From Calliopsis andreniformis (lineage: Eukaryota > Arthropoda > Insecta > Hymenoptera > Andrenidae): DNA of 64,000 bases. Under the pieces are notes generated by a model that was not told the DNA's origin, searched no databases, and saw nothing but the letters and a program-made list of their open reading frames with translations. A program made the translations under genes and the position numbers. The stretch is from NCBI RefSeq assembly GCF_051401765.1, contig NW_027480596.1, forward strand, positions 620,001 through 684,000, read 5' to 3'. Of this stretch, positions 25,664 through 38,834 are shown in pieces; the stretch's first letter is position 1, and each line of letters starts with the position of its first letter.

Positions 25664-27320
25664 CCAATCCTCAATCTTCAATCCTCAATCCTCAATCCTC
25701 AATCTTCAATCCTCAATCCTCAATCGTCAATCCTCAATGCTCAATCCTCAATCCTCAATCCTCAAACCTCAATCTTCAATCCTCAATACTCAATCTGCAA
25801 TCCTCAATCCTCAATCCTCAATCCTCAATCCTCAATCCTCATTCTTCAATCCTCAGTGCCCAGTCCTCAATCTTGAATCCTCAATCCTCAATCCTCGATT
25901 CTCATTCCTCAATCCTCAATCGTCAATCCTCAATCCTCAATCCTCAACCCTCAATCCTCAATGTTGAATCCTCAATACCCAATCCTCAGTCTTCAATCCT
26001 CAATCCTGAATCCTCAATCCTCAATCCTCAATCTTCAATCCTCAATCCTCAATCCTCAATTCTCAATCCTCAATCCTCAATCCTCAGACCTCAAACATCA
26101 ACACTCAGCCCTCAGTCCTCGTCCTCAATCAACAACCCTCAATCCTCAATCCTCAGTCCTAAATCCTCAATCCTCAATCCTCAAACCTCAATCCTCAACC
26201 GTCAGTCCCCGTCCTCAATCCTCAAACATGAATCCTCAATCCTCAACCTTCAATCATCAATACTCCATCTTCAATCCTCAATTATCAATCCTCAATCTTC
26301 AATCCTCAATACTCAATCTTCAATAATCAATCCTCAATACTCAATCCTCAATACTCAATCCTCAATCGTCAATACTCAATCCCCAATCCTCAATCTTCAA
26401 TCCTCAATCCTCAATCCTCAATCCTCAATCCTCAGTCTTCAATCCTCAATACTCAATCTTCATTCCTCAATCCTCAATCCTCAATCCTCAATCCTCAATC
26501 CTCGATCCTCAATCCTCAATCCTCAATCCTCAATCTTCAATCCTCAATACTCAGTATTCAATACTCAATCCTCAACCCTCAATCCTCAATCCTCATTCTT
26601 CAATCCTCAATACCCAATCCACAATCTTCAATCCTCAATCCTCAACCCTCAATTCTCAATACTCAATCCTCAATCCTCAGACTTCAAACAGCAATACTCA
26701 ACCCTCAGTCCTCGTCCTCAATCCACAAGCATCAATACCCAACCCTCAATCTTCAATCATCAATATTCAATCTTGAGTCCTCAATCCTCAATCCTCAATC
26801 CTCAATCCTCAATCTTCAATCCTCAATACTCAATCTTCATTCCTCAATCCTCAATCCTCAATCCTCAGTTCTCAAGACTCAATCCTCAATCCTCAATCCT
26901 CAATCCTCAATCTTCAATCCTCAATCCTCAATCCTCAATTCTCAATCCTCAATACTCAATCCTCAATCCTCAATCCTCAATCCTCAATCTTCAATCCTCA
27001 ATACACAAACTGCAATCCTCAATCCTCAGTCCTCACTCCTCAATCCTCATTCTTCAATCCTCAATACCGAATCCTCAATCTTCAATCCTCAATCCTCAAT
27101 CCTCAATTCTCAATCCTCAATCCTCAATCCTCAGACTTCAAACACCAATACTCAACCCTCAGTCCTCGTCCTCAATCCACAACCCTCAATCCTCAATCCT
27201 CAATCCTCAATCCTCAATCCTCAATCCTCAATCCTCAATCTTCAATCCTCAATACTCAACCTTCAATCCTCAATCCTCAATCCTCAATCCTCAATGCTCA
27301 ATCCTCAATCCTCAATCCCT

Positions 27321-27979
27321 AATCTTCAATCCTCAATACTCAACCTTCAATCCTCAATCCTCAATCCTCAATCCTCAATCCACAGTCTTCAATCCTCATC
27401 ACCCAATCCTCAATCTTCAATCCTCAATCCTCAGTCCTCAATTCTCAATCCTCAATCCTCAATCCTCAGACCTCAAACATCAATACTCAACCCTCAGTCC
27501 TCGTCCTCAATCCACAACCCTCAATCCTCGATCCTCAATCTTCAATCATCAATATTCAATCTTCAATCCTCAATCCTCAATCATCAACACTCAATCCACA
27601 ATCCTCAATGTTCAATCCTCAATACCCAATCCTCAATGCTCAATCCTCAATGCTCAATCCTCAATCTTCAATCCTCAATACTCAACCTTCAATCCTCAAT
27701 CCTCAATCCTCAATCCTCAATCCACAGTCTTCAATCCTCATCACCCAATCCTCAATCTTCAATCCTCAATCCTCAGTCCTCAATTCTCAATCCTCAATCC
27801 TCAATCCTCAGACCTCAAACATCAATACTCAACCCTCAGTCCTCGTCCTCAATCCACAACCCTCAATCCTCGATCCTCAATCTTCAATCATCAATATTCA
27901 ATCTTCAATCCTCAATCCTCAATCATCAACACTCAATCCACAATCCTCAATGTTCAATCCTCAATACCCAATCCTCAAT
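27321..27979 (+). repeat. 342-bp tandem duplication (two copies)
   Basis: Copy 1 starts at 27321 and copy 2 at 27663. The marker CACAGTCTTC is at 27381 and 27723. 342 is 6 mod 7, matching the single 6-bp unit (CTCGTC) each copy contains. Copy 2 ends near 27979. Confidence 0.87.
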
Positions 27980-28509
27980 CTTCAATCCTCAATCCTCAAT
28001 CCTCAATCCTCAATCTTCAATCTTCAATCCTCAATACTCAGTATTCAATACTCAATCCTCAATCCTCAATCCTCAATCCTCATTCTTCAATCCTCAATAC
28101 CCAATCCACAATCCTCAATCCTCAATCCCCAATCCTCAATCTTCAATCCTCAATACTCAAACTGCAATTCTCAATCCTCAGTCCTCACTCCTCAATCCTC
28201 ATTCTTCAATCCTCAATACCGAATCCTCAATCTTCAATCCTCAATCCTCAATCCTCAATTCTCAATCCTCAACCCTCAATCCTCAGACTTCAAACACCAA
28301 TACTCAACCCTCAGTCCTCGTCCTCAATCCACAACCCTCAATCCTCAATCCTCAATCCTCAATCCTCAATCCTCAACCCTCAATCCCCAATGCTAAATCC
28401 TCAATACCCAATCGTCAGTCTTCAATCCTCAATCCTCAATCCTCAATCCTCAATCCTCAATCCTCAATCCTCAATCCTCAATACTCAATCTTCAATCCTC
28501 AATCCTCAA

Positions 28510-28617
28510 TAGAATATCCTCAATTCACAGGCTTCAATACTCAATACTGAACCTGCAATCTTCAAATCTCTATCCACAAACATGAATTCTCATCACTCAA
28601 CCCTCAACACTCAGTCC
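28510..28617 (+). repeat. Truncated landmark module H
   Basis: 5849 bp after the previous H; private TACTGAACC. Confidence 0.86.
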
Positions 28618-28814
28618 CCAATCCTCAATCCTCAATCCTCAATTCTCAATCCTCAATCGTCAATCCTCAATCCCCAATACTCAATCTTCAATCCTCAGTC
28701 CTCAATCCTCAATCCTCAATCCTCAATCTTCAATCCTCAATACTCAATCTTCAATCCTCAATCCTCAATCCTCAATCCTCAATCCTCAATCCTCAATCCT
28801 CAATCTTCCTTCCT

Positions 28815-30031
28815 CAATACTCAAACTGCAATCCTCAATCCTCAGTCCTCACTCCTCAATCCTCATTCTTCAATCCTCAATACCGAATCCTCAATCTTCA
28901 ATCCTCAATCCTCAATCCTCAATTCTCAATCATCAATCCCCAATCCTCAGACTTCAAACACCAATACTCAACCCTCAGTCCTCGTCCTCAATCCACAACC
29001 CTCAATCCTCAATCCTCAATCTTCAATCATTAATATTCAATCTTCAATCCTCAATCCTCAATCCTCAATCCTCAACCCTCAATCCCCAATGCTCAATCCT
29101 CAATACCCAATCCTCAGTCTTCAACCCTCAATTCTCAATCCTCAATCGTCAATCTTCGATCCTCAATACTCAATCTTCAATCCTCAATCCTCAATCCTCA
29201 ATCCTCAATCCTCAATCCTCAATCTTCAATGCTCAATACTCAAACTGCAATCCTCAATCCTCAGTCCTCACTCCTCAACCCTCATTCTTCAGTCCTCAAT
29301 ACCGAATCCTCAATCTTCAGTCCTCAATCCTCAATCCTCAATTCTCAATCCTCAATCCCCAATCCTCAGACTTCAAACACCAATACTCTACCCTCAGTCC
29401 TCGTCCTCAATCCACAACCCTCAATCCTCAATCCTCAATCTTCAATCATTAATATTCAATCTTCAATCCTCAATCCTCAATCCTCAATCCTCAACCCTCA
29501 ATCCCCAATGCTCAATCCTCAATACCCAATCCTCAGTCTTCAATCCTCAATTCTCAATCCTCAATCGTCAATCTTCGATCCTCAATACTCAATCTTCAAT
29601 CCTCAATCCTCAATCCTCAATCCTCAATCCTCAATCCTCAATCTGCAATGCTCAATACTCAAACTGCAATCCTCAATCCTCAGTCCTCACTCCTCAACCC
29701 TCATTCTTCAGTCCTCAATACCGAATCCTCAATCTTCAGTCCTCAATCCTCAATCCTCAATTCTCAATCCTCAATCCCCAATCCTCAGACTTCAAACACC
29801 AATACTCTACCCTCAGTCCTCGTCCTCAATCCACAACCCTCAATCCTCAATCCTCAATCTTCAATCATTAATATTCAATCTTCAATCCTCAATACTCAAT
29901 CCTCAATCCTCAACCCTCAATCCCCAATGCTCAATCCTCAATACCCAATCCTCAGTCTTCAATCCTCAATTCTCTATCCTCAATCGTCAATCTTCGATCC
30001 TCAATACTCAATCTTCAATCCTCAATCCTCA
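28815..30031 (+). repeat. 419-bp tandem triplet
   Basis: Copies start near 28815, 29234 and 29653, the last one partial. The marker CCCCAATGCTC has its ATG at 29089, 29508 and 29927. 419 is 6 mod 7, again one 6-bp unit per copy. The same 419-bp spacing occurs as a dimer in domains 3 and 4. Confidence 0.88.
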
Positions 30032-30260
30032 ATCTTCAAGCCTCAGTCCCCAATCCTCAATCTTCAACCCTCAATCCTCAATCCTCAATCCTCGATCCTC
30101 AGTCCTCAATCCTCAATCCTCAATCCTCAATGCTCAATCCGCAATACCCAATCCTCAATCTTCAATCCTCAATCCTCAATCCTCAATCCTCAATCCTCAG
30201 TCCTCAAACCTTAATCCTGAATCCTCAATCCTGAATCCTCAATCTTCAGTCCTCAGTCCT

Positions 30261-30399
30261 CAACAATCAGTTGTCAATCCCCAATCCTCAATGGAATATC
30301 ATCAATTCACAGTTTTCAATACTCAATACTCAATCTGCAATCTTCAAATCTCTATCCACAAACATCAATTCTCATCATACAACACTCAACACTCCGTCC
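30261..30399 (+). repeat. Landmark module, class B
   Basis: Private CATCATACAAC near the 3' end. Confidence 0.87.
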
Positions 30400-30687
30400 C
30401 CAATCCTCAATCTTCAATCCTCAATCCTCAATCCTCAATCCTCAATCCTCAATTTTCAATCCTCAATACTCAATCTTCGATCATCAATACTCAATCTTCA
30501 ATCCTCAGTCCTCAATCCTCGGTCCTTAATCCTCAATCGCCAATCTCCAATCCTGAATACTCATTCTTCAATCCTCAATACTCAATCTTCAATCCTCAAT
30601 TCTCAGTCCTCAAACCTCAATTCTGAATCCTCAAATCTCAATTCTGAATCTTCAATCCTGAACCCTAAATCTTCAGCTCTCAGTCCT

Positions 30688-30826
30688 CAACAATCAGTTG
30701 TCAATCCTCACTCCTCAATAGAATATACTCAATTCACAGTTTTCAATACACAATACTCAACCTGCAATCTTCGAATCTCTAACCACAAACATCAATTCTC
30801 ATCACTCAACCCTCATCACTCAGTCC
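30688..30826 (+). repeat. Landmark module, class C
   Basis: 427 bp after B; private CTCTAACCAC. Confidence 0.87.
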
Positions 30827-31163
30827 TCAATGTTCAATCCTAAATCATCAATTCTCAATCTTCAATCCTCAATACTGAACCTTCAATCCTCAATCCTCAA
30901 TCCTCAGTCCTCAATCCTCAATCCTCATTCTTCAATCCTCAGTCCCCAATCCTCAATCTTCAACCCTCAATCCTCAATCCTCAATGCTCGATCCTGAGTA
31001 CTCAATCCTCAATCCTCAATCCTCAATGTTCAATCCGCAATACCCAATCCTCAATCTTCAATCCTCAATCCTCAATCCTCAATCCTCAATCCTCAATCCT
31101 CAGTCCTCAAACCTTAATCCTGAATCCTCAATCCTGAATCCTCAATCTTCAGCCCTCAGTCCT

Positions 31164-31302
31164 CAACAATCAGTTGTTAATCCCCAATCCTCAATGGAAT
31201 ATCATCAATTCACAGTTTTCAATACTCAATACTCAATCTGCAATCTTCAAGTCTCTATCCACAAACATCAATTCTCATCTCTCAACACTCAACACTCCGT
31301 CC
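31164..31302 (+). repeat. Landmark module, class B
   Basis: Private CAGTTGTTAATC; 476 bp after C. Confidence 0.87.
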
Positions 31303-32999
31303 CCAATCCTCAATCTTCAATCCTCAATCCTCAATCCTCAATCTTCAATCCTCAATCCTCAATCGTCAATCCTCAATGCTCAATCCTCAATCCTCAATCC
31401 TCAACCCTCAATCTTCAATCCTCAATACTCAATCTGCAATCCTCAATCCTCAATCCTCAATCCTCAATCCTCATTCTTCAATCCTCAGTGCCCAGTCCTC
31501 AATCTTGAATCCTCAATCCTCAATCCTCGATTCTCATTCCTCAATCCTCAACCGTCAATCCTCAATCCTCAATCCTCAACCCTCAATCCTCAATGTTGAA
31601 TCCTCAATACCCAATCCTCAGTCTTCAATCCTCAATCCTGAATCCTCAATCCTCAATCCTCAATCTTCAATCCTCAATCCTCAATCCTCAATTCTCAATC
31701 CTCAATCCTCAATCCTCAGACCTCAAACATCAACACTGAACCCTCAGTCCTCGTCCTCAATCCACAACCCTCAATCCTCAATCCTCAGTCCTAAATCCTC
31801 AATCCTCAATCCTCAAACCTCAATCCTCAACCGTCAGTCCCCGTCCTCAATCCTCAAACATGAATCCTCAATCCTCAACCTTCAATCATCGATACTCCAT
31901 CTTCAATCCTCAATTATCAATTCTCAACCTTCAATCCTCAATACTGAATCTTCAATAATCAATCCTCAATACTCAATCCTCAATACTCAATCCTCAATCG
32001 TCAATACTCAATCCCCAATCCTCAATCTTCAATCCTCAATCCTCAATCCTCAATCCTCAATCCTCAGTCTTCAATCCTCAATACTCAATCTTCATTCCTC
32101 AATCCTCAATCCTCAATCCTCAATCCTCAATCCTCGATCCTCAATCCTCAATCCTCAATCCTCAATCTTCAATCCTCAATACTCAGTATTCAATAATCAA
32201 TCCTCAATCCTCAATCCTCAATCCTCATTCTTCAATCCTCAATACCCAATCCACAATCTTCAATCCTCAATCCTCAACCCTCAATTCTCAATACTCAATC
32301 CTCAATCCTCAGACCTCAAACAGCAATACTCAACACTCAGTCCCCGTCCTCAATCCACAAGCATCAATACCCAATCCTCAATCTTCAATCATCAATATTC
32401 AATCTTGAGTCCTCAATCCTCAATCCTCAATCCTCAATCCTCAATCTTCAATCCTCAATACTCAATCTTCATTCCTCAATCCTCAATCCTCAATCCTCAG
32501 TTCTCAAGCCTCAATCCTCAATCCTCAATCCTCAATCCTCAATCTTCAATCCTCAATCCTCAATCCTCAATTCTCAATCCTCAATCCTCAATCCTCAATC
32601 CTCAATCCTCAATCCTCAATCTTCAATCCTCAATACTCAAACTGCAATCCTCAATCCTCAGTCCTCACTCCTCAATCCTCATTCTTCAATCCTCAATACC
32701 GAATCCTCAATCTTCAATCCTCAATCCTCAATCCTCAATTCTCAATCCTCAATCCTCAATCCTCAGACTTCAAACACCAATACTCAACCCTCAGTCCTCG
32801 TCCTCAATCCACAACCCTCAATCCACAATCCTCAATCCTCAATCCTCAATCCTCAATCCTCAATCCTCAATCTTCAATCCTCAATACTCAACCTTCAATC
32901 CTCAATCCTCAATCCTCAATCCACAATGCTCAATCCTCAATCCTCAATCCTCAATCCTCAATCCTCAATACTCAATTTTCAATCCTCAATCCTCAATCA

Positions 33000-35050
33000 T
33001 CAATCCTCAATGCTCAATCCTCAATCCTCAATCCTCAACCCTTAATCTTCAATCCTCAATACTCAATCTGCAATCCTCAATCCTCAATCCTCAATCCTCA
33101 ATCCTCATTCTTCAATCCTCAGTGCCCAGTCCTCAATCTTGAAACCTCAATCCTCAATCCTCGATTCTCATTCCTCAATCCTCAATCGTCAATCCTCAAT
33201 CCTCAATCCTCAACCCTCAATCCTCAATGTTGAATCCTCAATACCCAATCCTCAATCCTCAATCCTCAATCTTCAATCCTCAATACTCAATCTTCATTCC
33301 TCAATCCTCAATCCTCAATCCTCAATCCTCAATCCTCGATCCTCAATCCTCAATCCTCAATCTTCAACCTTCAATCCTCAATACTCAGTATTCAATACTC
33401 AATCCTCAATCCTCAATCCTCAATCCTCATTCTTCAATCCTCAATACCCAATCCACAATCTTCAATGCTCAATCCTCAACCCTCAATTCTCAATACTCAA
33501 TCCTCAAACCTCAGACCTCAAACAGCAATACTCAACCCTCAGTCCTCGTCCTCAATCCACAAGCATGAATACCCAATCCTCAATCTTCAATTATCAATAT
33601 TCAATCTTGAGCCCTCAATCCTCAATCCTCAATCCTCAATCCTCAATCTTCAATCCTCAATACTCAATCTTCATTCCTCAATCCTCAATCCTCAATCCTC
33701 AGTTCTCAAGCCTCAATCCTCAATCCTCAATCCTCAATCCTCAATCTTCAATCCTCAATCCTCAATCCTCAATTCTCAATCCTCAATCCTCAATCCTCAA
33801 TCCTCAATCCTCAATCCTCAATCTTCAATCCTCAATACTGAAACTGCAATCCTCAATCCTCAGTCCTCACTCCTCAATCCTCATTCTTCAATCCTCAATA
33901 CCGAATCCTCAATCTTCAATCCTCAATCCTCAATCCTCAATTCTCAATCCTCAACCCTCAATCCTCAGACTTCAAACACCAATACTCAACCCTCAGTCCT
34001 CGTCCTCAATCCACAACCCTCAATCCTCAATCCTCAATCCTCAATCCTCAATCCTCAACCCTCAATCCCCAATGCTAAATCCTCAATACCCAATCCTCAG
34101 TCTTCAATCCTCAATCCTCAATCCTCAATCCTCAATCCTCAATCCTCAATCCTCAATCCTCAATACTCAATCTTCAATCCTCAATCCTCAATAGAATATC
34201 CTCAATTCACAGGCTTCAATACTCAATACTCAACCTGCAATCTTCAAATCTCTATCCACAAACATGAATTCTCATCACTCAACCCTCAACACTCAGTCCC
34301 CAATCCTCAATCCTCAATCCTCAATTCTCAATCCTCAATCGTCAATCCTCAATCCCCAATACTCAATCTTCAATCCTCAATCCTCAATCCTCAATCCTCA
34401 ATCCTCAATCTTCAATCCTCGATACTCAATCTTCAATACTCAATCCTCAATCCTCAATCCTCAATCCTCAATCCTCAATCCTCAATCTTCGTTCCTCAAT
34501 ACTCAAACTGCAATCCTCAATCCTCAGTCCTCACTCCTCAATCCTCATTCTTCAATCCTCAATACCGAATCTTCAATCTTCAATCCTCAATCCTCAATCC
34601 TCAATTCTCAATCATCAATCCCCAATCCTCAGACTTCAAACACCAATACTCAACCCTCAGTCCACGTCCTCAATCCACAACCCTCAATCCTCAATCCTCA
34701 ATCTTCAATCATTAATATTCAATCTTCAATCCTCAATCCTCAGTCCTCTATCCTCAATCCGCAATCCTCAATCCTCAATCTTCAATCCTCAATACTCAAT
34801 CTTCAATCCTCAATCTTCAACCCTCAATCCTCAATCCTCAATCCTCAATCATCAAGCTTCAATCCTCAGACCTCAAACAGCAATACTCAACCCTCAGTCC
34901 TCGTCCTCAATCCACAACCATCAATACTCAATCCTCTATCATCAATCATCAATATTCAATCTTCAGTCCTCAATCCTCAATCCTCAATCCTCAATCCTCA
35001 ATCCTCAATCCTCGATCCTCAATCCTCAACCCTCAATCCTCAATCCTCAG
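33000..35050 (+). repeat. 2.05-kb block, copy 1 (partner 40715-42765)
   Basis: Constant offset 7715 (for example CCCTTAATC at 33039 and 40754; H modules 34192 and 41907). A few substitutions are visible, including 33366 (C against T). Confidence 0.88.
34192..34299 (+). repeat. Truncated landmark module H
   Basis: 5682 bp after the previous H; duplicated at 41907. Confidence 0.86.
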
Positions 35051-35385
35051 TCCTCAATCCTCAATCCTCAATCCTCAATCTTCAATCCTCAATACTCAAT
35101 CTTCAATCCTCAATCCTCAATCCTCAATCCTCATTCCTCAATCCTCAATCCTCAATCTTCAATCCTCAATACTCAAACTGCAATCCTCAATCCTCAGTCC
35201 TCACTCCTCAATCCTCATTCTTCAATCCTCAATACCGAATCCTCAATCTTCAATCCTCAATCCTCAATCCTCAATTCTCAATCATCAATCCCCAATCCTC
35301 AGACTTCAAACACCAATACTCAACCCTCAGTCCTCGTCCTCAATCCACAACCCTCAATACTCAATCCTCAATCTTCAATCATTAA
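35051..35385 (+). repeat. 335-bp segment present here, absent at the 42.77-kb homologue
   Basis: The offset between the two large copies falls from 7715 to 7380 across this point. 335 is 6 mod 7, and the segment contains one CTCGTC unit near 35336. Exact ends are uncertain because the flanks are repetitive. Confidence 0.72.
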
Positions 35386-35737
35386 TATTCAATCTTCAAT
35401 CCTCAATCCTCAATCATCAATCCTCAACACTCAATCCCCAATGCTCAATCCTCAATACCCAATCCTCAGTCTTCAATCCTCAATTCTCAATCCTCAATCG
35501 TCAATCTTCGATCCTCAATACTCAATCTTCAATCCTCAATCCTCAATCCTCAATCCTCAATCCTCAATCCTCAATCTTCAATGCACAATACTCAAACTGC
35601 AATCCTCAATCCTCAGTCCTCACGCCTCAACCCTCATTCTTCGGTCCTCAATACCGAATCCTCAATCTTCTGTCCTCAATCCTCAATCCTCAATTCTCAA
35701 TCCTCAATTCTCAATCCTGAGACTTCAAACACCAATA

Positions 35738-36757
35738 CTCAACCCTCAGTCCTCGTCCTCAATCCACAACCCCCAATCCTCAATCCTCAATCTTCAGTCA
35801 TTAATATTCAATCTTCAATCCTCAATCCTCAATCCTCAATCCTCAACCCTCAATCCCCAATGCTCAATCCTCAATACCCAATCCTCAGGCTTCAATCCTC
35901 AATCCTCAATCCTCAATCCTCAATCCTCAATTCTCAGTCCTGAATCCTCAATCTTCAATCCTCAATACTCAATCTTCAATCTTCAATCCTCAATCCTCAA
36001 TCCTCAATCTTCAATCCTCAATACTGAATCTTCAATCGTCAATCTTCAATCCTCAATGTTCAATCCGCAATACCCAATCCTCAATCTTCAATACTCAATC
36101 CTCAATCCTCAATGCTCAATCCTCAATCTTCAATCCTCAATACTCATCCTTCAATCCTCAACACCCAATCCTCAATCTTCAATCCTCAGTCCTGAGTCCT
36201 CAATTCTCAATCCTCAATCCTCAATCCTCAGACCACAAACATCAAGACTCAACCCTCAGTCCTCGTCCTCAATCCACAACCCCCAATCCTCAATCCTCAA
36301 TCTTCAGTCATTAATATTCAATCTTCAATCCTCAATCCTCAATCCTCAATCCTCAACCCTCAATCCCCAATGCTCAATCCTCAATACCCAATCCTCAGGC
36401 TTCAATCCTCAATCCTCAATCCTCAATCCTCAATCCTCAATTCTCAGTCCTGAATCCTCAATCTTCAATCCTCAATACTCAATCTTCAATCTTCAATCCT
36501 CAATCCTCAATCCTCAATCTTCAATCCTCAATACTGAATCTTCAATCGTCAATCTTCAATCCTCAATGTTCAATCCGCAATACCCAATCCTCAATCTTCA
36601 ATACTCAATCCTCAATCCTCAATGCTCAATCCTCAATCTTCAATCCTCAATACTCATCCTTCAATCCTCAACACCCAATCCTCAATCTTCAATCCTCAGT
36701 CCTGAGTCCTCAATTCTCAATCCTCAATCCTCAATCCTCAGACCACAAACATCAAGA
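35738..36757 (+). repeat. 510-bp tandem duplication (two copies)
   Basis: The marker TCTTCAGTCATTAATATT lies at 35791 and 36301. 510 is 6 mod 7 (one 6-bp unit per copy). The homologous units at 39.6-40.1 and 43.1-43.6 kb have a single copy, so this duplication is private to the unit. Confidence 0.87.
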
Positions 36758-37024
36758 CTCAACCCTCAGTCCTCGTCCTCAATCCACAACCCTCAATCCT
36801 CGATCCTCAATCTTCAATCATGAATATTCAATATTCAATCCTCAATCCTCAATCATCAATACTCAATACACAATCCTCAATGCTCAATCCTCGATACCCA
36901 ATCCTCAATCGTCAATCCTCAATCCTCAATCCTCAATCCTCAATCCTCAATCCTCAATCCTCAGTCCTCAAACCTCAATCCTGAATCCTCAAACCTGAAT
37001 CCTCAGTCTTCAGCCCTCACTCCT

Positions 37025-37163
37025 CAACAATCAGTTGTCAATCCTCAATCCTCAATAGAATATCCTCAATTCACAGGTTTCAATACTCAATACTCTACCT
37101 GCAATCTTCAAATCTCTATCCACAAACATCAATTCTCATCACTCAACCCTCAACACTCAGTCC
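37025..37163 (+). repeat. Landmark module, class A
   Basis: CACAGGTTTC and TACTCTACC; the same variants as 40380 and 43895. Confidence 0.88.
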
Positions 37164-37768
37164 CCAATCCTCAATCCTCTATCCTCAATTCTCAATCCTC
37201 AATCGTCAATCCTCAATCCCCAATCCTCAATCTTCAATCCTCAATCCTCAATCCTCAATCCTCAATCCTCAATCTTCAATCCTCAATACTCAATCTTCAA
37301 TCTTCAATCCTCAATCCTCAATCCTCAATCTTCAGACCTCAATACTCAATCTTCAATCCTCAATCCTCTATCCTCAATCCTCAATCCTCAATCCTCAATC
37401 TTCAATCCTCAATACTCAAACTGCAATCCTCAATCCTCAGTCCTCACTCCTCACTCCTCATTCTTCAATCCTCAATACCGAATCCTCAATCTTCAATCCT
37501 CAATCCTCAATCCTCAATTCTCAATCCTCAACCCTCAATCCTCAGACTTCAAACACCAATACTCAACCCTCAGTCCTCGTCCTCAATCCACAACCCTCAA
37601 TCCTCAATCCTCAATCCTCAATCCTCAATCCTCAACCCTCAATCCCCTATGCTAAATCCTCAATACCCAATCCTCAGTCTTCAATCCTCAATACTCAATC
37701 CTCAATCCTCAATCCTCAATCCTCAATCCTCGATCCTCAATACTCAATCTTCAATCCTCAATCCTCAA

Positions 37769-37876
37769 TAGAATATCCTCAATTCACAGGCTTCAATACT
37801 CAATACTCAACCTGCAATCTTCAAATCTCTATCCACAAACATGAATTCTCATCACTCAACCCTCAACACTCAGTCC
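37769..37876 (+). repeat. Truncated landmark module H
   Basis: First of a pair 958 bp apart; the pair recurs at 44646 and 45604. Confidence 0.86.
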
Positions 37877-38726
37877 CCAATCCTCAATCCTCAATCCTCA
37901 ATTCTCAATCCTCAATCCTCAATCCTCAATCCCCAATACTCAATCTTCAATCCTCAGTCCTCAATCCTCAATCCTCAATCCTCAATCCTCAATCCTCAAT
38001 GCTCAATCCTCAATCCTCAATCCTCAATCCTCAATCCTGAATACTCAATCTTCAATCCTCAATCCTCAATCATCAATCCTCAATGCTCAATCCTCAATCC
38101 TCAATCCTCAACCCTCAATCTTCAATCCTCAATACTCAATCTGCAATCCTCAATCCTCAATCCTCAATACTCAATCCTCAACCTTCAATCCACAATACTC
38201 AATCTTCATTCCTCAATCCTCAATCCTGAATCCTCAGTTCTCAAGCCTCAATCCTCAATCCTCAATCCTCAATCCTCAATCTTCAATCCTCAATCCTCAA
38301 TCCTCAATTCTCAATCCTCAATCCTCAATCCTCAATCCTCAATCCTCAATCCTCAATCTTCAATCCTCAATACTCAAACTGCAATCCTCAATCCTCAGTC
38401 CTCACTCCTCAAACCTCATTCTACAATCCTCAATACCGAATCCTCAATCTTCATTCCTCAATCCTCAATCCTCAATTCTCAATCCTCAACCCTCAATCCT
38501 CAGACTTCAAACACCAATACTCAACCCTCAGTCCTCGTCCTCAAACCACAACCCTCAATCCTCAATCCTCAATCCTCAATCCTCAATCCTCAACCCTCAA
38601 TCCCCAATGCTAAATCCTCAATACCCAATCCTCAGTCTTCAATCCTCAATCCTCAATCCTCAATCCTCAATCCTCAATCCTCAATCCTCAATCCTCAATA
38701 CTCAATCTTCAATCCTCAATCCTCAA

Positions 38727-38834
38727 TAGAATATCCTCAATTCACAGGCTTCAATACTCAATACTCAACCTGCAATCTTCAAATCTCTATCCACAAACAT
38801 GAATTCTCATCACTCAACCCTCAACACTCAGTCC
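38727..38834 (+). repeat. Truncated landmark module H
   Basis: Second of the pair; followed by the variant CCCCAAACC, shared with 45604 and the later H copies. Confidence 0.86.

Larger units (their letters stand above)
22661..28509 (+). repeat. HOR unit 2b (5849 bp)
   Basis: Starts with H at 22661; then B 23518, B 24615, C 25042, B 25525. The first B is followed by an H-side-like segment rather than C, so the unit looks like a junction of two cassettes. It holds the 342-bp tandem pair near 27.3-28.0 kb. Confidence 0.78.
17020..34191 (+). repeat. Satellite domain 2: three ~5.6-5.8 kb HOR units (H ... B-C-B)
   Basis: Truncated H modules at 17020, 22661, 28510 and 34192 bound three units of 5641, 5849 and 5682 bp. 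Each unit then carries B and C modules. B to C is exactly 427 bp (61 heptamers) at 17870/18297, 18759/19186, 24615/25042 and 30261/30688; C to the next B is 462-483 bp. Units differ by local amplifications: 1179-bp tandem pair, 342-bp pair and 419-bp triplet. Confidence 0.85.
28510..34191 (+). repeat. HOR unit 2c (5682 bp)
   Basis: Starts with H at 28510, followed by the 419-bp triplet, then B 30261, C 30688, B 31164. The stretch from 33000 to the end of the unit is shared with 40715 onward, so this unit overlaps the source of the domain 3 duplication. Confidence 0.78.

Noticed and set aside
24625..28512. 1,295-codon open frame, the longest in the window
   Set aside because: It is LNPQSSI-type heptapeptide repetition that appears in whichever frame is read, and it is bounded by chance TAA/TGA variants. 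It has no domain, no codon bias apart from the repeat and no unique sequence.
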